Part shown: piece by piece, positions 1 to 7,101 of the stretch
Layout of the letters: each line of letters begins with the position of its first letter
Numbering within the stretch: the stretch's first letter is position 1
Assembly (NCBI GenBank): GCA_938039305.1
Contig: CALHUZ010000102.1
Span: forward strand, 1-7,363
Length of the DNA: 7,363 nucleotides
Direction: 5' to 3'
Source: an uncultured Saprospiraceae bacterium
GTDB taxonomy: Bacteria; Bacteroidota; Bacteroidia; Chitinophagales; Saprospiraceae
Position numbers and translations under genes: made by a program
Notes under the pieces: model-generated
Databases searched by the model: none
Told to the model about the DNA's origin: nothing
Seen by the model: only the letters and a program-made list of their open reading frames with translations

Positions 1-2876
1 TCATGAACATTGATCTTTATGCTTTCACTTTTAAGATCTACATCACTTGGAGCATATAATAATCTATCGAGTGGTTCTGTTTCCTTTTTAAAATAAGTCC
101 GCTCCGTCAATCTTTTTATAATCGGCATCGCAGTTAAACGATTATTATAAAAATTAAGGTTAACGAAGCCCATAATACCCTTATGCATACGTCCTTGACT
201 TGTCAATTGTCCTATCGCATGATCCCAACCCTGCTCTTGTGCTCTAACATACATTCTTTCAAAAAGAGATGATGCCAAAGATGAGTATCCTATCTCCTGC
301 AATTGCTCATCTTTCACTTCGCTATATGATTCATTCTGTCTTACTACTGCTGGCAACTGAAGATGATCACCAATAAGAATAAACTTCTTCACCCGACTCA
401 ATAAACCTATCAAGGAAGTCTCAAGAATCTGAGAGGCTTCATCAACTATCGCCAAGTCAAAATTCACTAACTCAAACAAGCTAACCTTGCCAACGACGGA
501 AGCAACTGTACCTACATACACTTGCTCTTTCGCAATTCTATTTCGCAAGGTCTTCCTATCTTTTATATCAGTGATCTGATTTTCTAAAAGATAAGGATGA
601 AACTTCTTAGCAGTACTATACCGAGATCCAATTCTAATAAATGAAGGACTTGGATCTATAGAACAAAGTGCCTCACATATCTCATCAACTGCACGGTTAG
701 TATATGCTAAAAGTAATACTCTGTCATTCTCGTGCAGAATAAAGTGCTCGGCTATTTCTCTTAACATAACACTGGTCTTCCCAGTACCTGGAGGGCCCCA
801 CAAAAGATAGTATTCCTTAGATTTTATAATTTCCGAAAATATCTGTGACTGTTCCGACGTCAGATGATGACCACAACTCACAGGAGCGACGTCAAAAATT
901 TCAGGAGCTCTACGGCCCATGATCAGCTCTCTGTATTCTTTCGTTGACTGAGCAAACTCATAGATGCTTCTGGACATCTCATAGTACCCGTTGTCAAGAG
1001 TATCATGCTCTATGTGCCAGTGCTTGTGCAGATCAAAGACACTGGCATTCTCTTGTCTACTTCTGAGTCTTACAGTTATTGAATCATCAGTCATGACTAA
1101 TATCGTCACCTTGAACACCTGATGCTTTAAGATAGCTACACCACCATCTTGATGAGGATAAAAAACACCAAGATCTCCAACTCTAAAATTACTCAGCTCT
1201 GCAGAAAGCTCAGTCCTTTTTAATACGAGATAAGGATCAGAGGTGTTACTGCTATTGTCTGAAATTTCGAGATGATTGAGGATATTAAATTGCTCTTTCT
1301 TAGATTCTATATCATGTCGCCATAATGCAGCTAATCCAGAAGATCTTTCAGACCCTTCATCTCCAAGTTTATTTATAAAGAGCTCTCTTAACACAAACTT
1401 CAATAACAGATTACAATAAGCTGATTCTATACTATCTATTGCCTTGAATGCCTTTGAAAAATCCTTATAATCTGTTCTTAAAAATCCCTTAATGACGTGG
1501 CTATACTTTTCAAAGAACCCCTGATAATATGACACGAAGTCTTCTTTATCTAATAAAAGCCTATCATGAATATAAAGCTGATTACGCTCTTTAATAGCCT
1601 CACGCTGTTCTGACTTTAAGGCTGGGGCATATCTTAGTTGGTTGGTGTTCTCCTTAGAATAAAGTATAAAATTATTTCTTTTAACACTTGAGCCATAAAC
1701 TGATTCTATAAGCATGTCATAGAGAAGCGTCTGATGATAATGGTTATTATTTAATCCATAGTTGTTAGGGCGAAATGTGCTTCCACTTTTTAACTCTATA
1801 ATAGCAGCTCCTTTGTCACTGATAGAAAACAAGTCAAGTCTTCCTTGTACTCCGTACTTCGCAGAGTAAAAAGAAGGCTCTATAAGACAGTTCTCACTTG
1901 TAACATTTACATTTCCTAAACCATTCTCTACTACCTCCTTTATGTGATCAAAATGACTTTCTAAAAGAACCATCATCTCTCTAACTTCTTGATTAGTCAG
2001 TAATGAAATAGCCATTGGGTCTTGAGCAAAAATATCTTTGATAAGATCTGGAAAAGTAGCTTTAGGACTATAGACCAGTTGATCTAAAAAATAGTTAGAA
2101 AGGTTTCCAACTAAAATAGCCTTGCTCACCGGTTTTTTAAGAAATTTCCTGAGCAAGTATCCTCCTTGATGATTTGCAAAAGCGCCAAAACATTCAGAGA
2201 TAGCGGTAACGTCGTACATATAGTCCGGTTCAAATACTATGCTACTCGGGTAGTATACATTTTGATCATCAATCTCTACGTCTATAAGATTAGAAGTAAG
2301 CGGCAATAATCCATGAAGATTCACTTTTTCAATTAGGTCAGTGTAATCTTCATTTCGATCTGGACGAGCGTAGGAGATCAGAATATTGTCAAACGGTTCA
2401 TCACACAACTGTGCCTCTATACTCTTGTGATTTGATTCAATACTTTTGAGAAACACCTTAACCTCTCTTTTGAACAAGACCTTTTTATAATCCCGTCCCT
2501 TAGCCAATTTTTTATAAAGTTCTGGAATTCTACTTAGATCTTCTTCTTGCTTCAAAACATAGGCGAGCAAAATATTGACACTTAATTGGCCCACTAAAAG
2601 CCCACCTTCATCTTCAACAATCTGGCTCGCTTGTTTTCTAAATGTATGAAGTATATAGCTCTCCCTATATGGTATTTGAAAAGTGCTGTTGATATAGCTC
2701 ATACGAGCAAAAAGACTCGTAAACTGAACTTTCGTATCATCAGATACTTGAGTGATGATGATGGTAAATAACTTATAGAGCTTAACTACCTTTTGCAGAT
2801 CATTATATGATCCTTCTTCGATACGATTGCGAAATTTATTAATCGCTTCAAGAAATTTAGCATCAGGTACAAACAT
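1..2876 (-). CDS. Dna2-like PD-(D/E)XK nuclease / superfamily 1 helicase (C-terminus outside window)
   Basis: The minus strand is open from ATG at 2876 to the window edge: 958 codons, no stop. Residues 1-320 match nothing I recognise. A RecB/Cas4/Dna2-type nuclease core follows: GRLD (D348), IELKSG (E361, K363) and QTLLY (Q382, Y386), in the expected order and spacing. Around 580-670 is a probable beta-rich helicase insertion resembling those of Dna2/Upf1-type enzymes. The SF1 motor shows GPPGTGKTS (694-702, K700), a YTNRAVDEI motif Ia region, VDEAS (D812-E813), GDHLQLP (836-842) and QGRMH (894-898). Motifs V and VI lie beyond the edge. The family unwinds and cleaves DNA ends or flaps in the cytoplasm. 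No CxxC pair follows the nuclease core, so the Fe-S cluster of eukaryotic Dna2 and AddB appears absent. No Shine-Dalgarno is visible. An upstream terminator separates it from the HhH gene. Domain calls are firm; repair versus defence role is open. Confidence 0.93.
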   Translation of the reverse strand, partial: MFVPDAKFLEAINKFRNRIEEGSYNDLQKVVKLYKLFTIIITQVSDDTKVQFTSLFARMSYINSTFQIPYRESYILHTFRKQASQIVEDEGGLLVGQLSVNILLAYVLKQEEDLSRIPELYKKLAKGRDYKKVLFKREVKVFLKSIESNHKSIEAQLCDEPFDNILISYARPDRNEDYTDLIEKVNLHGLLPLTSNLIDVEIDDQNVYYPSSIVFEPDYMYDVTAISECFGAFANHQGGYLLRKFLKKPVSKAILVGNLSNYFLDQLVYSPKATFPDLIKDIFAQDPMAISLLTNQEVREMMVLLESHFDHIKEVVENGLGNVNVTSENCLIEPSFYSAKYGVQGRLDLFSISDKGAAIIELKSGSTFRPNNYGLNNNHYHQTLLYDMLIESVYGSSVKRNNFILYSKENTNQLRYAPALKSEQREAIKERNQLYIHDRLLLDKEDFVSYYQGFFEKYSHVIKGFLRTDYKDFSKAFKAIDSIESAYCNLLLKFVLRELFINKLGDEGSERSSGLAALWRHDIESKKEQFNILNHLEISDNSSNTSDPYLVLKRTELSAELSNFRVGDLGVFYPHQDGGVAILKHQVFKVTILVMTDDSITVRLRSRQENASVFDLHKHWHIEHDTLDNGYYEMSRSIYEFAQSTKEYRELIMGRRAPEIFDVAPVSCGHHLTSEQSQIFSEIIKSKEYYLLWGPPGTGKTSVMLREIAEHFILHENDRVLLLAYTNRAVDEICEALCSIDPSPSFIRIGSRYSTAKKFHPYLLENQITDIKDRKTLRNRIAKEQVYVGTVASVVGKVSLFELVNFDLAIVDEASQILETSLIGLLSRVKKFILIGDHLQLPAVVRQNESYSEVKDEQLQEIGYSSLASSLFERMYVRAQEQGWDHAIGQLTSQGRMHKGIMGFVNLNFYNNRLTAMPIIKRLTERTYFKKETEPLDRLLYAPSDVDLKSESIKINVH

Positions 2877-2878
2877 AG

Positions 2879-2900
2879 AAGGTCAAGATATAAAGACCTT
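2879..2900. repeat. Inverted repeat just upstream of the nuclease-helicase start
   Basis: Perfect 6-base arms AAGGTC (2879-2884) and GACCTT (2895-2900) flank a 10-base AT-rich spacer, ending two bases before the start codon at 2876. In the minus-strand transcript this could fold into a weak hairpin overlapping the ribosome landing site, or it could be a small operator. Six-base arms are short enough to arise by chance, so function is speculative. Confidence 0.3.
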
Positions 2901-2949
2901 TGCAAGATCCGTTATAGTCTACAGATAAGAAAATATAAAGGGCGTACAT

Positions 2950-2977
2950 AAAAAAACCCTAACATTTCCGTTAGGGT
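2950..2977 (-). terminator. Rho-independent terminator of the OmpA/HhH operon
   Basis: Read on the minus strand, an 8-base-pair stem (ACCCTAAC pairing with GTTAGGGT, arms 2956-2963 and 2970-2977) encloses a 6-base loop and runs straight into a T tract (2950-2956). It lies 35 bases after the stop codon of the HhH gene. There is no T tract on the other side, so it works in one direction. It also separates that operon from the nuclease-helicase, which must therefore have its own promoter in the roughly 70 bases between terminator and start, or depend on read-through. Confidence 0.88.
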
Positions 2978-3012
2978 CAAAATCGGTACTGTTCAAGGGG
3001 ATTCGGTTGATC

Positions 3013-4119
3013 TTACTTTCCTCCTTGTAGAAAGTCTTGATATTCTTCTAAATCATCCCATCTGCCATCAGCTGCCATTTCAGCTTGCTTCGGCCATGAG
3101 CTTGGATCTGCTAATTTATATCTCTTGCCTGCCGCATCCAAGATGTCTTGAAGCTTTGACACTTCAGCGTTTGCAAGCGCTCTCCAGGTAGTGAAACCTC
3201 CATCAATGAGCAGCCCAGATATCTTAGGCCCTATGCCTTCTACTGCAGTGAGGTCATTTTCCTTCCATCTCTTCAATACTCCCATCTTAATGAGCAACTT
3301 TTCAACTTTAGAATCTGTTTCTCCTGTTGCTCCTTGCGCTCTTCCTGAATCTAAGTTCTTCTGAAGTTTTATTAATTCAGGCCACGATTCCGCATGAGCT
3401 AATCCCGCCTGCTCAGGCCATGAAGAAGGATCAATGATGCGATATCTCTTGGCATTGACACTGTCTAGTATCGCTCGTATATCACCAGATGTCTTCTTCG
3501 ATAGATCACCTAAATTCATAACACCCGCGTTGTTCAGTACTTCATTCATCTTTGGACCTATACCTTCAACTATTTGAAGATTATCCTTTGAAAGTGAAGC
3601 ATAGATATTCTTACGCGCTGGCTTAGGTGGACTTGTACTGGCAATTCCCGCATCTTTAAGTCCTAAGGCTTCGGTGCTTTTTGACTCAATCGGAGGAGCG
3701 ACATCTGAACCTTCCAAAATTTCTGGTTCTTTTGGAGTCTCTACCTCGGCAGGAGCAATAGTCACTTCTTCCTCCTTGGCAGGTTGCTCTTCTTTAGAGA
3801 TAGCTATCGAATCTTTAGAACTCGATGCAAATGCTTGCCTCTCTGTAGATCTATCTGTAAAAGAACGTGATTGCTCTCGCAACCTACCTTTTAAAAGAGC
3901 GTTTTCACTATCGAGGCCAGCTCTTGAAGATTGGCACTCACTTAACTCGTCTTCCTTTCTTTTTAGATCGGATCTAAACTTAGCATTTTGCCCTTCAAGC
4001 TCCGCAATTCTACCTTTGAGTTGGCCCCATAAAAACCATCCTAATGCCAAACCAAGCAAGAATGGAATCAACCAGGTCACCCACCAAGGAAACGTGCAGA
4101 GATTAATTAAAAACAACAT
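3013..4119 (-). CDS. Membrane-anchored protein with coiled coil and two helix-hairpin-helix repeats
   Basis: The 368-residue product has one hydrophobic segment at about 13-32, rich in Trp and Leu, then a charged heptad-like stretch (33-85) that reads as a coiled coil, an acidic Pro/Glu-rich linker (about 108-170), and two homologous C-terminal modules at about 180-257 and 289-366. Each module opens with VEGIGPK, the classic helix-hairpin-helix signature, and continues with a shared KRY-x(4)-DPSSWP-x-QA block and an acidic or amphipathic helix. HhH domains usually bind DNA backbone without sequence preference, but in this family binding is not established. Basic residues after the membrane segment (K35, R37, then K47-K55) favour the bulk being cytoplasmic, though weakly. 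It starts 18 bases after the OmpA-family gene and is surely co-transcribed with it; a terminator follows. Function is unknown; a nucleoid-to-envelope tether is one guess. Confidence 0.88.
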   Translation of the reverse strand: MLFLINLCTFPWWVTWLIPFLLGLALGWFLWGQLKGRIAELEGQNAKFRSDLKRKEDELSECQSSRAGLDSENALLKGRLREQSRSFTDRSTERQAFASSSKDSIAISKEEQPAKEEEVTIAPAEVETPKEPEILEGSDVAPPIESKSTEALGLKDAGIASTSPPKPARKNIYASLSKDNLQIVEGIGPKMNEVLNNAGVMNLGDLSKKTSGDIRAILDSVNAKRYRIIDPSSWPEQAGLAHAESWPELIKLQKNLDSGRAQGATGETDSKVEKLLIKMGVLKRWKENDLTAVEGIGPKISGLLIDGGFTTWRALANAEVSKLQDILDAAGKRYKLADPSSWPKQAEMAADGRWDDLEEYQDFLQGGK

Positions 4120-4137
4120 GGACGTTCGTTTATATTA

Positions 4138-4950
4138 TTACTTAATTATTTGTAATTCAACCCTTCTGTTCTTAGCTCTTCCAACTTCAGATGCGTTATC
4201 CGCAACAGGTTCAGATTCCCCTTTTGATTCTGACATTATTTGACTCCTTAGCAGTCCTTGCCCCATCAGATAGTCAGCGATCACATTAGCTCTTCTTTGA
4301 CCTAGTTCTATATTCTTAACCGCTCTACCTTTATCGTCAGTATGGCCTACAAGCTTGACCTTTCCGCCATTATCTTTTATAGTTGTCGCGACTTCGTTCA
4401 GATATATTTCTATTTCGTTATCCGCCAGTTTATTAGTGCTATTGTAAGGGAAGTAAATCAAAGTAGCGCTACTGACATTAGAGCTCTGATCTGCTGATAT
4501 GTCTATAACTTCAAAACTATATCGATCGGCAATTCCCACTTTTCTACCCATAGTCAGCTGACCAGCTGTACTAATTTGGTTATTGGATAGGCTTGTAAAT
4601 TTACTGCCTAAGGCCTCAGCTCTACAATATCCAAGGTTATCAGCTTCTCCTTCATATTTTTCTTTAGAATCGTATATACCCGTAATCCGAAGTTGTTTTC
4701 CTTCAGAAACTAATGCCAATAACGAATCTCTGAATTGCTCGAAGCTTTCGCTATAAGTCGCCTCACAACTATTATCTGCAAAGCATACAAGTCCATCCTT
4801 ACAAGTCGCAACTTTTGATATGATTGGAACTGCAGCGTTGTTCTCAGTTCCGACTGCATCATCCGAGCAACAAGCTGCATAGTCATTACACATCTTCAGA
4901 CCCAACCATGCCCACAGTATTAGAACTACTATGACTCCAACATTGCGCAT
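4138..4950 (-). CDS. OmpA-family envelope protein with a second, divergent OmpA-like domain
   Basis: The 270-residue product begins with a hydrophobic signal or anchor helix (about 4-19). The C-terminal domain (about 162-270) is a good OmpA-like peptidoglycan-binding domain: GHTDDKG (202-208), the N-x2-L-x3-RA block and GRAKNRRVE (257-265). D205 and R220 align with the Asp and Arg that hold diaminopimelate in Acinetobacter OmpA. The middle (about 56-150) looks like a divergent second copy: GIYDSKE at 91-97 followed by LGYCRAEAL at 107-114, so Asp94 and Arg110 may be equivalent. Seven Cys (21, 27, 28, 50, 56, 62, 109) are unusual; the sequence before C21, LKMC, is a poor lipobox, so I do not call it a lipoprotein. 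No beta-barrel is evident, unlike true OmpA. It should sit at the membrane facing the periplasm and hold peptidoglycan. It is first gene of the operon with the HhH protein. Confidence 0.9.
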   Translation of the reverse strand: MRNVGVIVVLILWAWLGLKMCNDYAACCSDDAVGTENNAAVPIISKVATCKDGLVCFADNSCEATYSESFEQFRDSLLALVSEGKQLRITGIYDSKEKYEGEADNLGYCRAEALGSKFTSLSNNQISTAGQLTMGRKVGIADRYSFEVIDISADQSSNVSSATLIYFPYNSTNKLADNEIEIYLNEVATTIKDNGGKVKLVGHTDDKGRAVKNIELGQRRANVIADYLMGQGLLRSQIMSESKGESEPVADNASEVGRAKNRRVELQIIK

Positions 4951-4990
4951 TCACTATCAGATTTTTGTTAGTTAATTGATATTCCTTCTA

Positions 4991-5009
4991 ACAATATATT
5001 AATTATTGT
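4991..5009. repeat. AT-rich inverted repeat, possible operator
   Basis: Arms ACAATA (4991-4996) and TATTGT (5004-5009) flank a 7-base AT-only spacer. It lies 41 bases upstream of the OmpA-family start codon, a plausible place for a repressor or activator site on that operon. The composition is so AT-rich that chance is a real alternative. Confidence 0.25.
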
Positions 5010-5102
5010 CAACTATCATGCATTTAGGGCTTATGTTATGTTATCAAGTCATACAAACCTTGAAATTATATACCGCCAACATCATTTTACGCGCAACTTT
5101 AT

Positions 5103-5126
5103 AGTGATACTTTATGATCTATCACT
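5103..5126. repeat. 7-base inverted repeat in the divergent intergenic region
   Basis: Perfect arms AGTGATA (5103-5109) and TATCACT (5120-5126) flank a 10-base spacer. The two-half-site layout, roughly 17 bases centre to centre, suits a dimeric DNA-binding protein better than a terminator, and no T tract follows on either strand. It sits near the middle of the gap, so it could act on either divergent operon. The function is inferred from geometry only. Confidence 0.35.
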
Positions 5127-5277
5127 TACCAACCTTCCTGTATAAAAGCCCAAATAGACGAGTCTCTACTGATTAGATTAAATATTCTCATATGTGTTAA
5201 CATTAGTTAATTTCATTAGATATTTTATATCAATAAGGTGATAATTGCTAATTTAGGAATAGCCAACGTTAATTCTA

Positions 5278-7101
5278 TTGAATCTAAGTCCAATATCACT
5301 AAGGCAGATGCCTCTTTTGATCGGCCTCATACCTTTCATAATAGGTATTGTCATCAATCAATATCTTGATATTCCTGATGGTATATTTCTGATAGTTGTA
5401 ACCGGACTTTTGACTCTACTGATACTGGGGTCGAAAAACTTTTTGCATTATGACTATAGGAGCTTAATCATTCCTATTGCATTTATTGCTGGAGGCGGAC
5501 TTCATGCTTCATATCAACAAAAAGAAACTCAAAGAGACCATATTCCTACTGCCATATCAAAAGGTTATCATAGATATACAGCAGAATTAACCTCTATAAG
5601 CTCGACCAAACTATACACAAACCTTTCAACATCTGTTAAAGGTATTGTATCTCCTTTCGGTAAATACCACCCTTTGACCCCAGTGCAAGTAATTATCAAA
5701 ATTAAAGATCCTACTTGCTGCACCAACTTACTTCCAGGTAGTCAATTAGAATTTCAATCCAACTTAAGGCCGATTACTATAGAACCGAAGGAAACTGGAT
5801 TTGACTACAATGCATTTCTAAAAAGAAAAGGCATAGAATATATAGGATATAGTCAGGACATACCAGATGTACTTGACCAAACTGACTATTCATTTTACAA
5901 AGTGATAAGATATGATATAAGGTCCAAGGCACTTCATATCATTGATCAATCCATTACAGATCAAAATGCTAATGCGATTACAAAGGCTTTGCTCTTAGGA
6001 TATAAAAATGATCTGGACGAAGAATTAAGAACCGCTTTTGTTGACAGCGGTACAATGCATATACTAGCAGTCTCAGGACTTCATGTTGGCATAGTTGCAT
6101 ACTTACTATTCTTGCTTCTTGGAAAGGTGTTCTATTGGCTTCCAAAATATTCATTAATCAAAGTGGCATTCATTATACTGGGATTAGCATTCTTTGCAGA
6201 ATTGAGTGGAGGAGCACCACCAGTTTGGAGGGCAGTTCTAATGTCATCGGTATATCTGGTAGCTCGATCAACTGGATATTATATTCCTACACTTAATCTT
6301 ATAGCACTTGCCGCTTGGATACTTATTTTAATTAATTACCAGTATATTTTTAACCTGAGTTTCCAACTTTCGTTTACCGCGGTAATTGGAATAGTCTTAA
6401 TCTATCCAATCTTTGAAAAACTATATTTCCCAACAGGTAAGATAGGAAGGTATATTCTTGGTATCGTCTACATGGGTATTGCCGCACAAATAGCACTTGC
6501 TCCACTATCATTTTATTACTTTAATCAGATCTCTCTACTCTCACCTATCACGAGTGTTGTAGCTATAGCTTCTGCTTTTATAATCATTCTAAGTGGCATG
6601 CTTTTGCTCACTACTGGATGGATAAGCGAGATACTCTCAAGCACATTAGCTTCTATAATTGAGAGCGTCATTTACATATTGGAACAAAGTGCCACTATTA
6701 TGGCAAAAATCAAAATTGGAATCCTTTCTAATGTATATGTCAACAACTATGAAGTATTGCTTTTATGCTTAGCTTTTATATGTATTGTGTTTTCCATTTA
6801 TAAGAAGTCTTTTAGAATCGCCAAAATAGGATTGACTTGCTTGATACTTCAAGGGTTCTATCATACATCGCTCAGGATAGCACACACTAATTGTATCGAT
6901 ATCGTATACAACGATACTCGCAACGAAATTGAAGAAATCTATATCGGACATACAGCATATCTCAATCAAGAAGATCAGCTCAAAAGCTATAAAAACCAAT
7001 ACCCAAGAAGACGACATCTGATAAGCAAGTATGTCATTATTCCAAAAATATTAGGTGATAGAAACAACTATAAAGTCACCGAAAACAAAAGCAATAAGTG
7101 A
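5278..7101 (+). CDS. comEC: ComEC/Rec2-family DNA uptake channel, short form without beta-lactamase domain
   Basis: The 607-residue polytopic membrane protein should form the inner-membrane channel that passes transforming single-stranded DNA into the cytoplasm. Residues 10-75 hold the first membrane segments; about 90-195 is the soluble DUF4131/OB-like region ending in FDYNAFLKRKGI (175-186). The Competence domain (about 230-510) shows ALLLGYKNDLDEELR (237-251), HILAVSGLHVG (261-271), GGAPPVWRAVLM (311-322) and FQLSFTAVIGI (362-372). After the last membrane helices only about 75 residues remain, containing IVYNDTRNEIEEIYIGHTAYL; there is no HxHxDH metal motif, so the metallo-beta-lactamase domain of Bacillus ComEC is missing, as is common in Bacteroidota. 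The start is uncertain: TTG at 5278 is the first likely codon after an in-frame stop at 5260, while ATG at 5308 would remove ten residues and leave MPLLIGLIPF at the N-terminus. The downstream ComEA-like gene overlaps its stop by one base. Confidence 0.93.
   Translation: MNLSPISLRQMPLLIGLIPFIIGIVINQYLDIPDGIFLIVVTGLLTLLILGSKNFLHYDYRSLIIPIAFIAGGGLHASYQQKETQRDHIPTAISKGYHRYTAELTSISSTKLYTNLSTSVKGIVSPFGKYHPLTPVQVIIKIKDPTCCTNLLPGSQLEFQSNLRPITIEPKETGFDYNAFLKRKGIEYIGYSQDIPDVLDQTDYSFYKVIRYDIRSKALHIIDQSITDQNANAITKALLLGYKNDLDEELRTAFVDSGTMHILAVSGLHVGIVAYLLFLLLGKVFYWLPKYSLIKVAFIILGLAFFAELSGGAPPVWRAVLMSSVYLVARSTGYYIPTLNLIALAAWILILINYQYIFNLSFQLSFTAVIGIVLIYPIFEKLYFPTGKIGRYILGIVYMGIAAQIALAPLSFYYFNQISLLSPITSVVAIASAFIIILSGMLLLTTGWISEILSSTLASIIESVIYILEQSATIMAKIKIGILSNVYVNNYEVLLLCLAFICIVFSIYKKSFRIAKIGLTCLILQGFYHTSLRIAHTNCIDIVYNDTRNEIEEIYIGHTAYLNQEDQLKSYKNQYPRRRHLISKYVIIPKILGDRNNYKVTENKSNK

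Larger units (their letters stand above)
4951..5277. other. Divergent intergenic region between the OmpA-family gene and comEC
   Basis: These 327 AT-rich bases separate two divergent operons and must hold promoters for both. No stable RNA, insertion sequence or convincing gene is visible. No clear match to the Bacteroidota promoter pattern (TTTG near -33, TAnnTTTG near -7) was found: the nearest on the plus strand is TAATTTAG at 5249-5256, one mismatch from the -7 consensus but without a -33 partner. Two inverted repeats, listed separately, are the only structure of note. Confidence 0.6.

Noticed and set aside
1731..1844. Stand-alone Cas4 or CRISPR association for the nuclease motifs
   Set aside because: The motifs are in the same frame as the helicase, no CRISPR repeats or other cas genes are visible, and the Cas4 cysteine cluster is absent.
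2930..2937. Minus-strand TATATTTT as a -7 promoter box for the nuclease-helicase
   Set aside because: It is one base from TAnnTTTG and well placed after the terminator, but no TTG-type -33 element lies at the right distance, and such a match is common in AT-rich sequence.
3674..4243. Open frame of 189 codons on the plus strand
   Set aside because: It lies opposite the HhH and OmpA-family genes, crosses the junction between them, shows no domain, and is low-complexity Ser/Leu typical of an antisense shadow.
4888..4890. Lipoprotein cleavage site at Cys21 of the OmpA-family protein
   Set aside because: The residues before the Cys are Leu-Lys-Met; a Lys at -2 and Met at -1 do not fit a lipobox.
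5018..5104. A 28-codon plus-strand open frame in the divergent intergenic region
   Set aside because: It has no ribosome binding site, no recognisable product and a length expected by chance in AT-rich DNA.
5101..5130. The inverted repeat as a transcription terminator
   Set aside because: No T tract follows on either strand, and no gene ends near it.
6769..7017. Open frame of 82 codons on the minus strand
   Set aside because: It is fully inside the 3' part of comEC on the opposite strand and has no recognisable motif.
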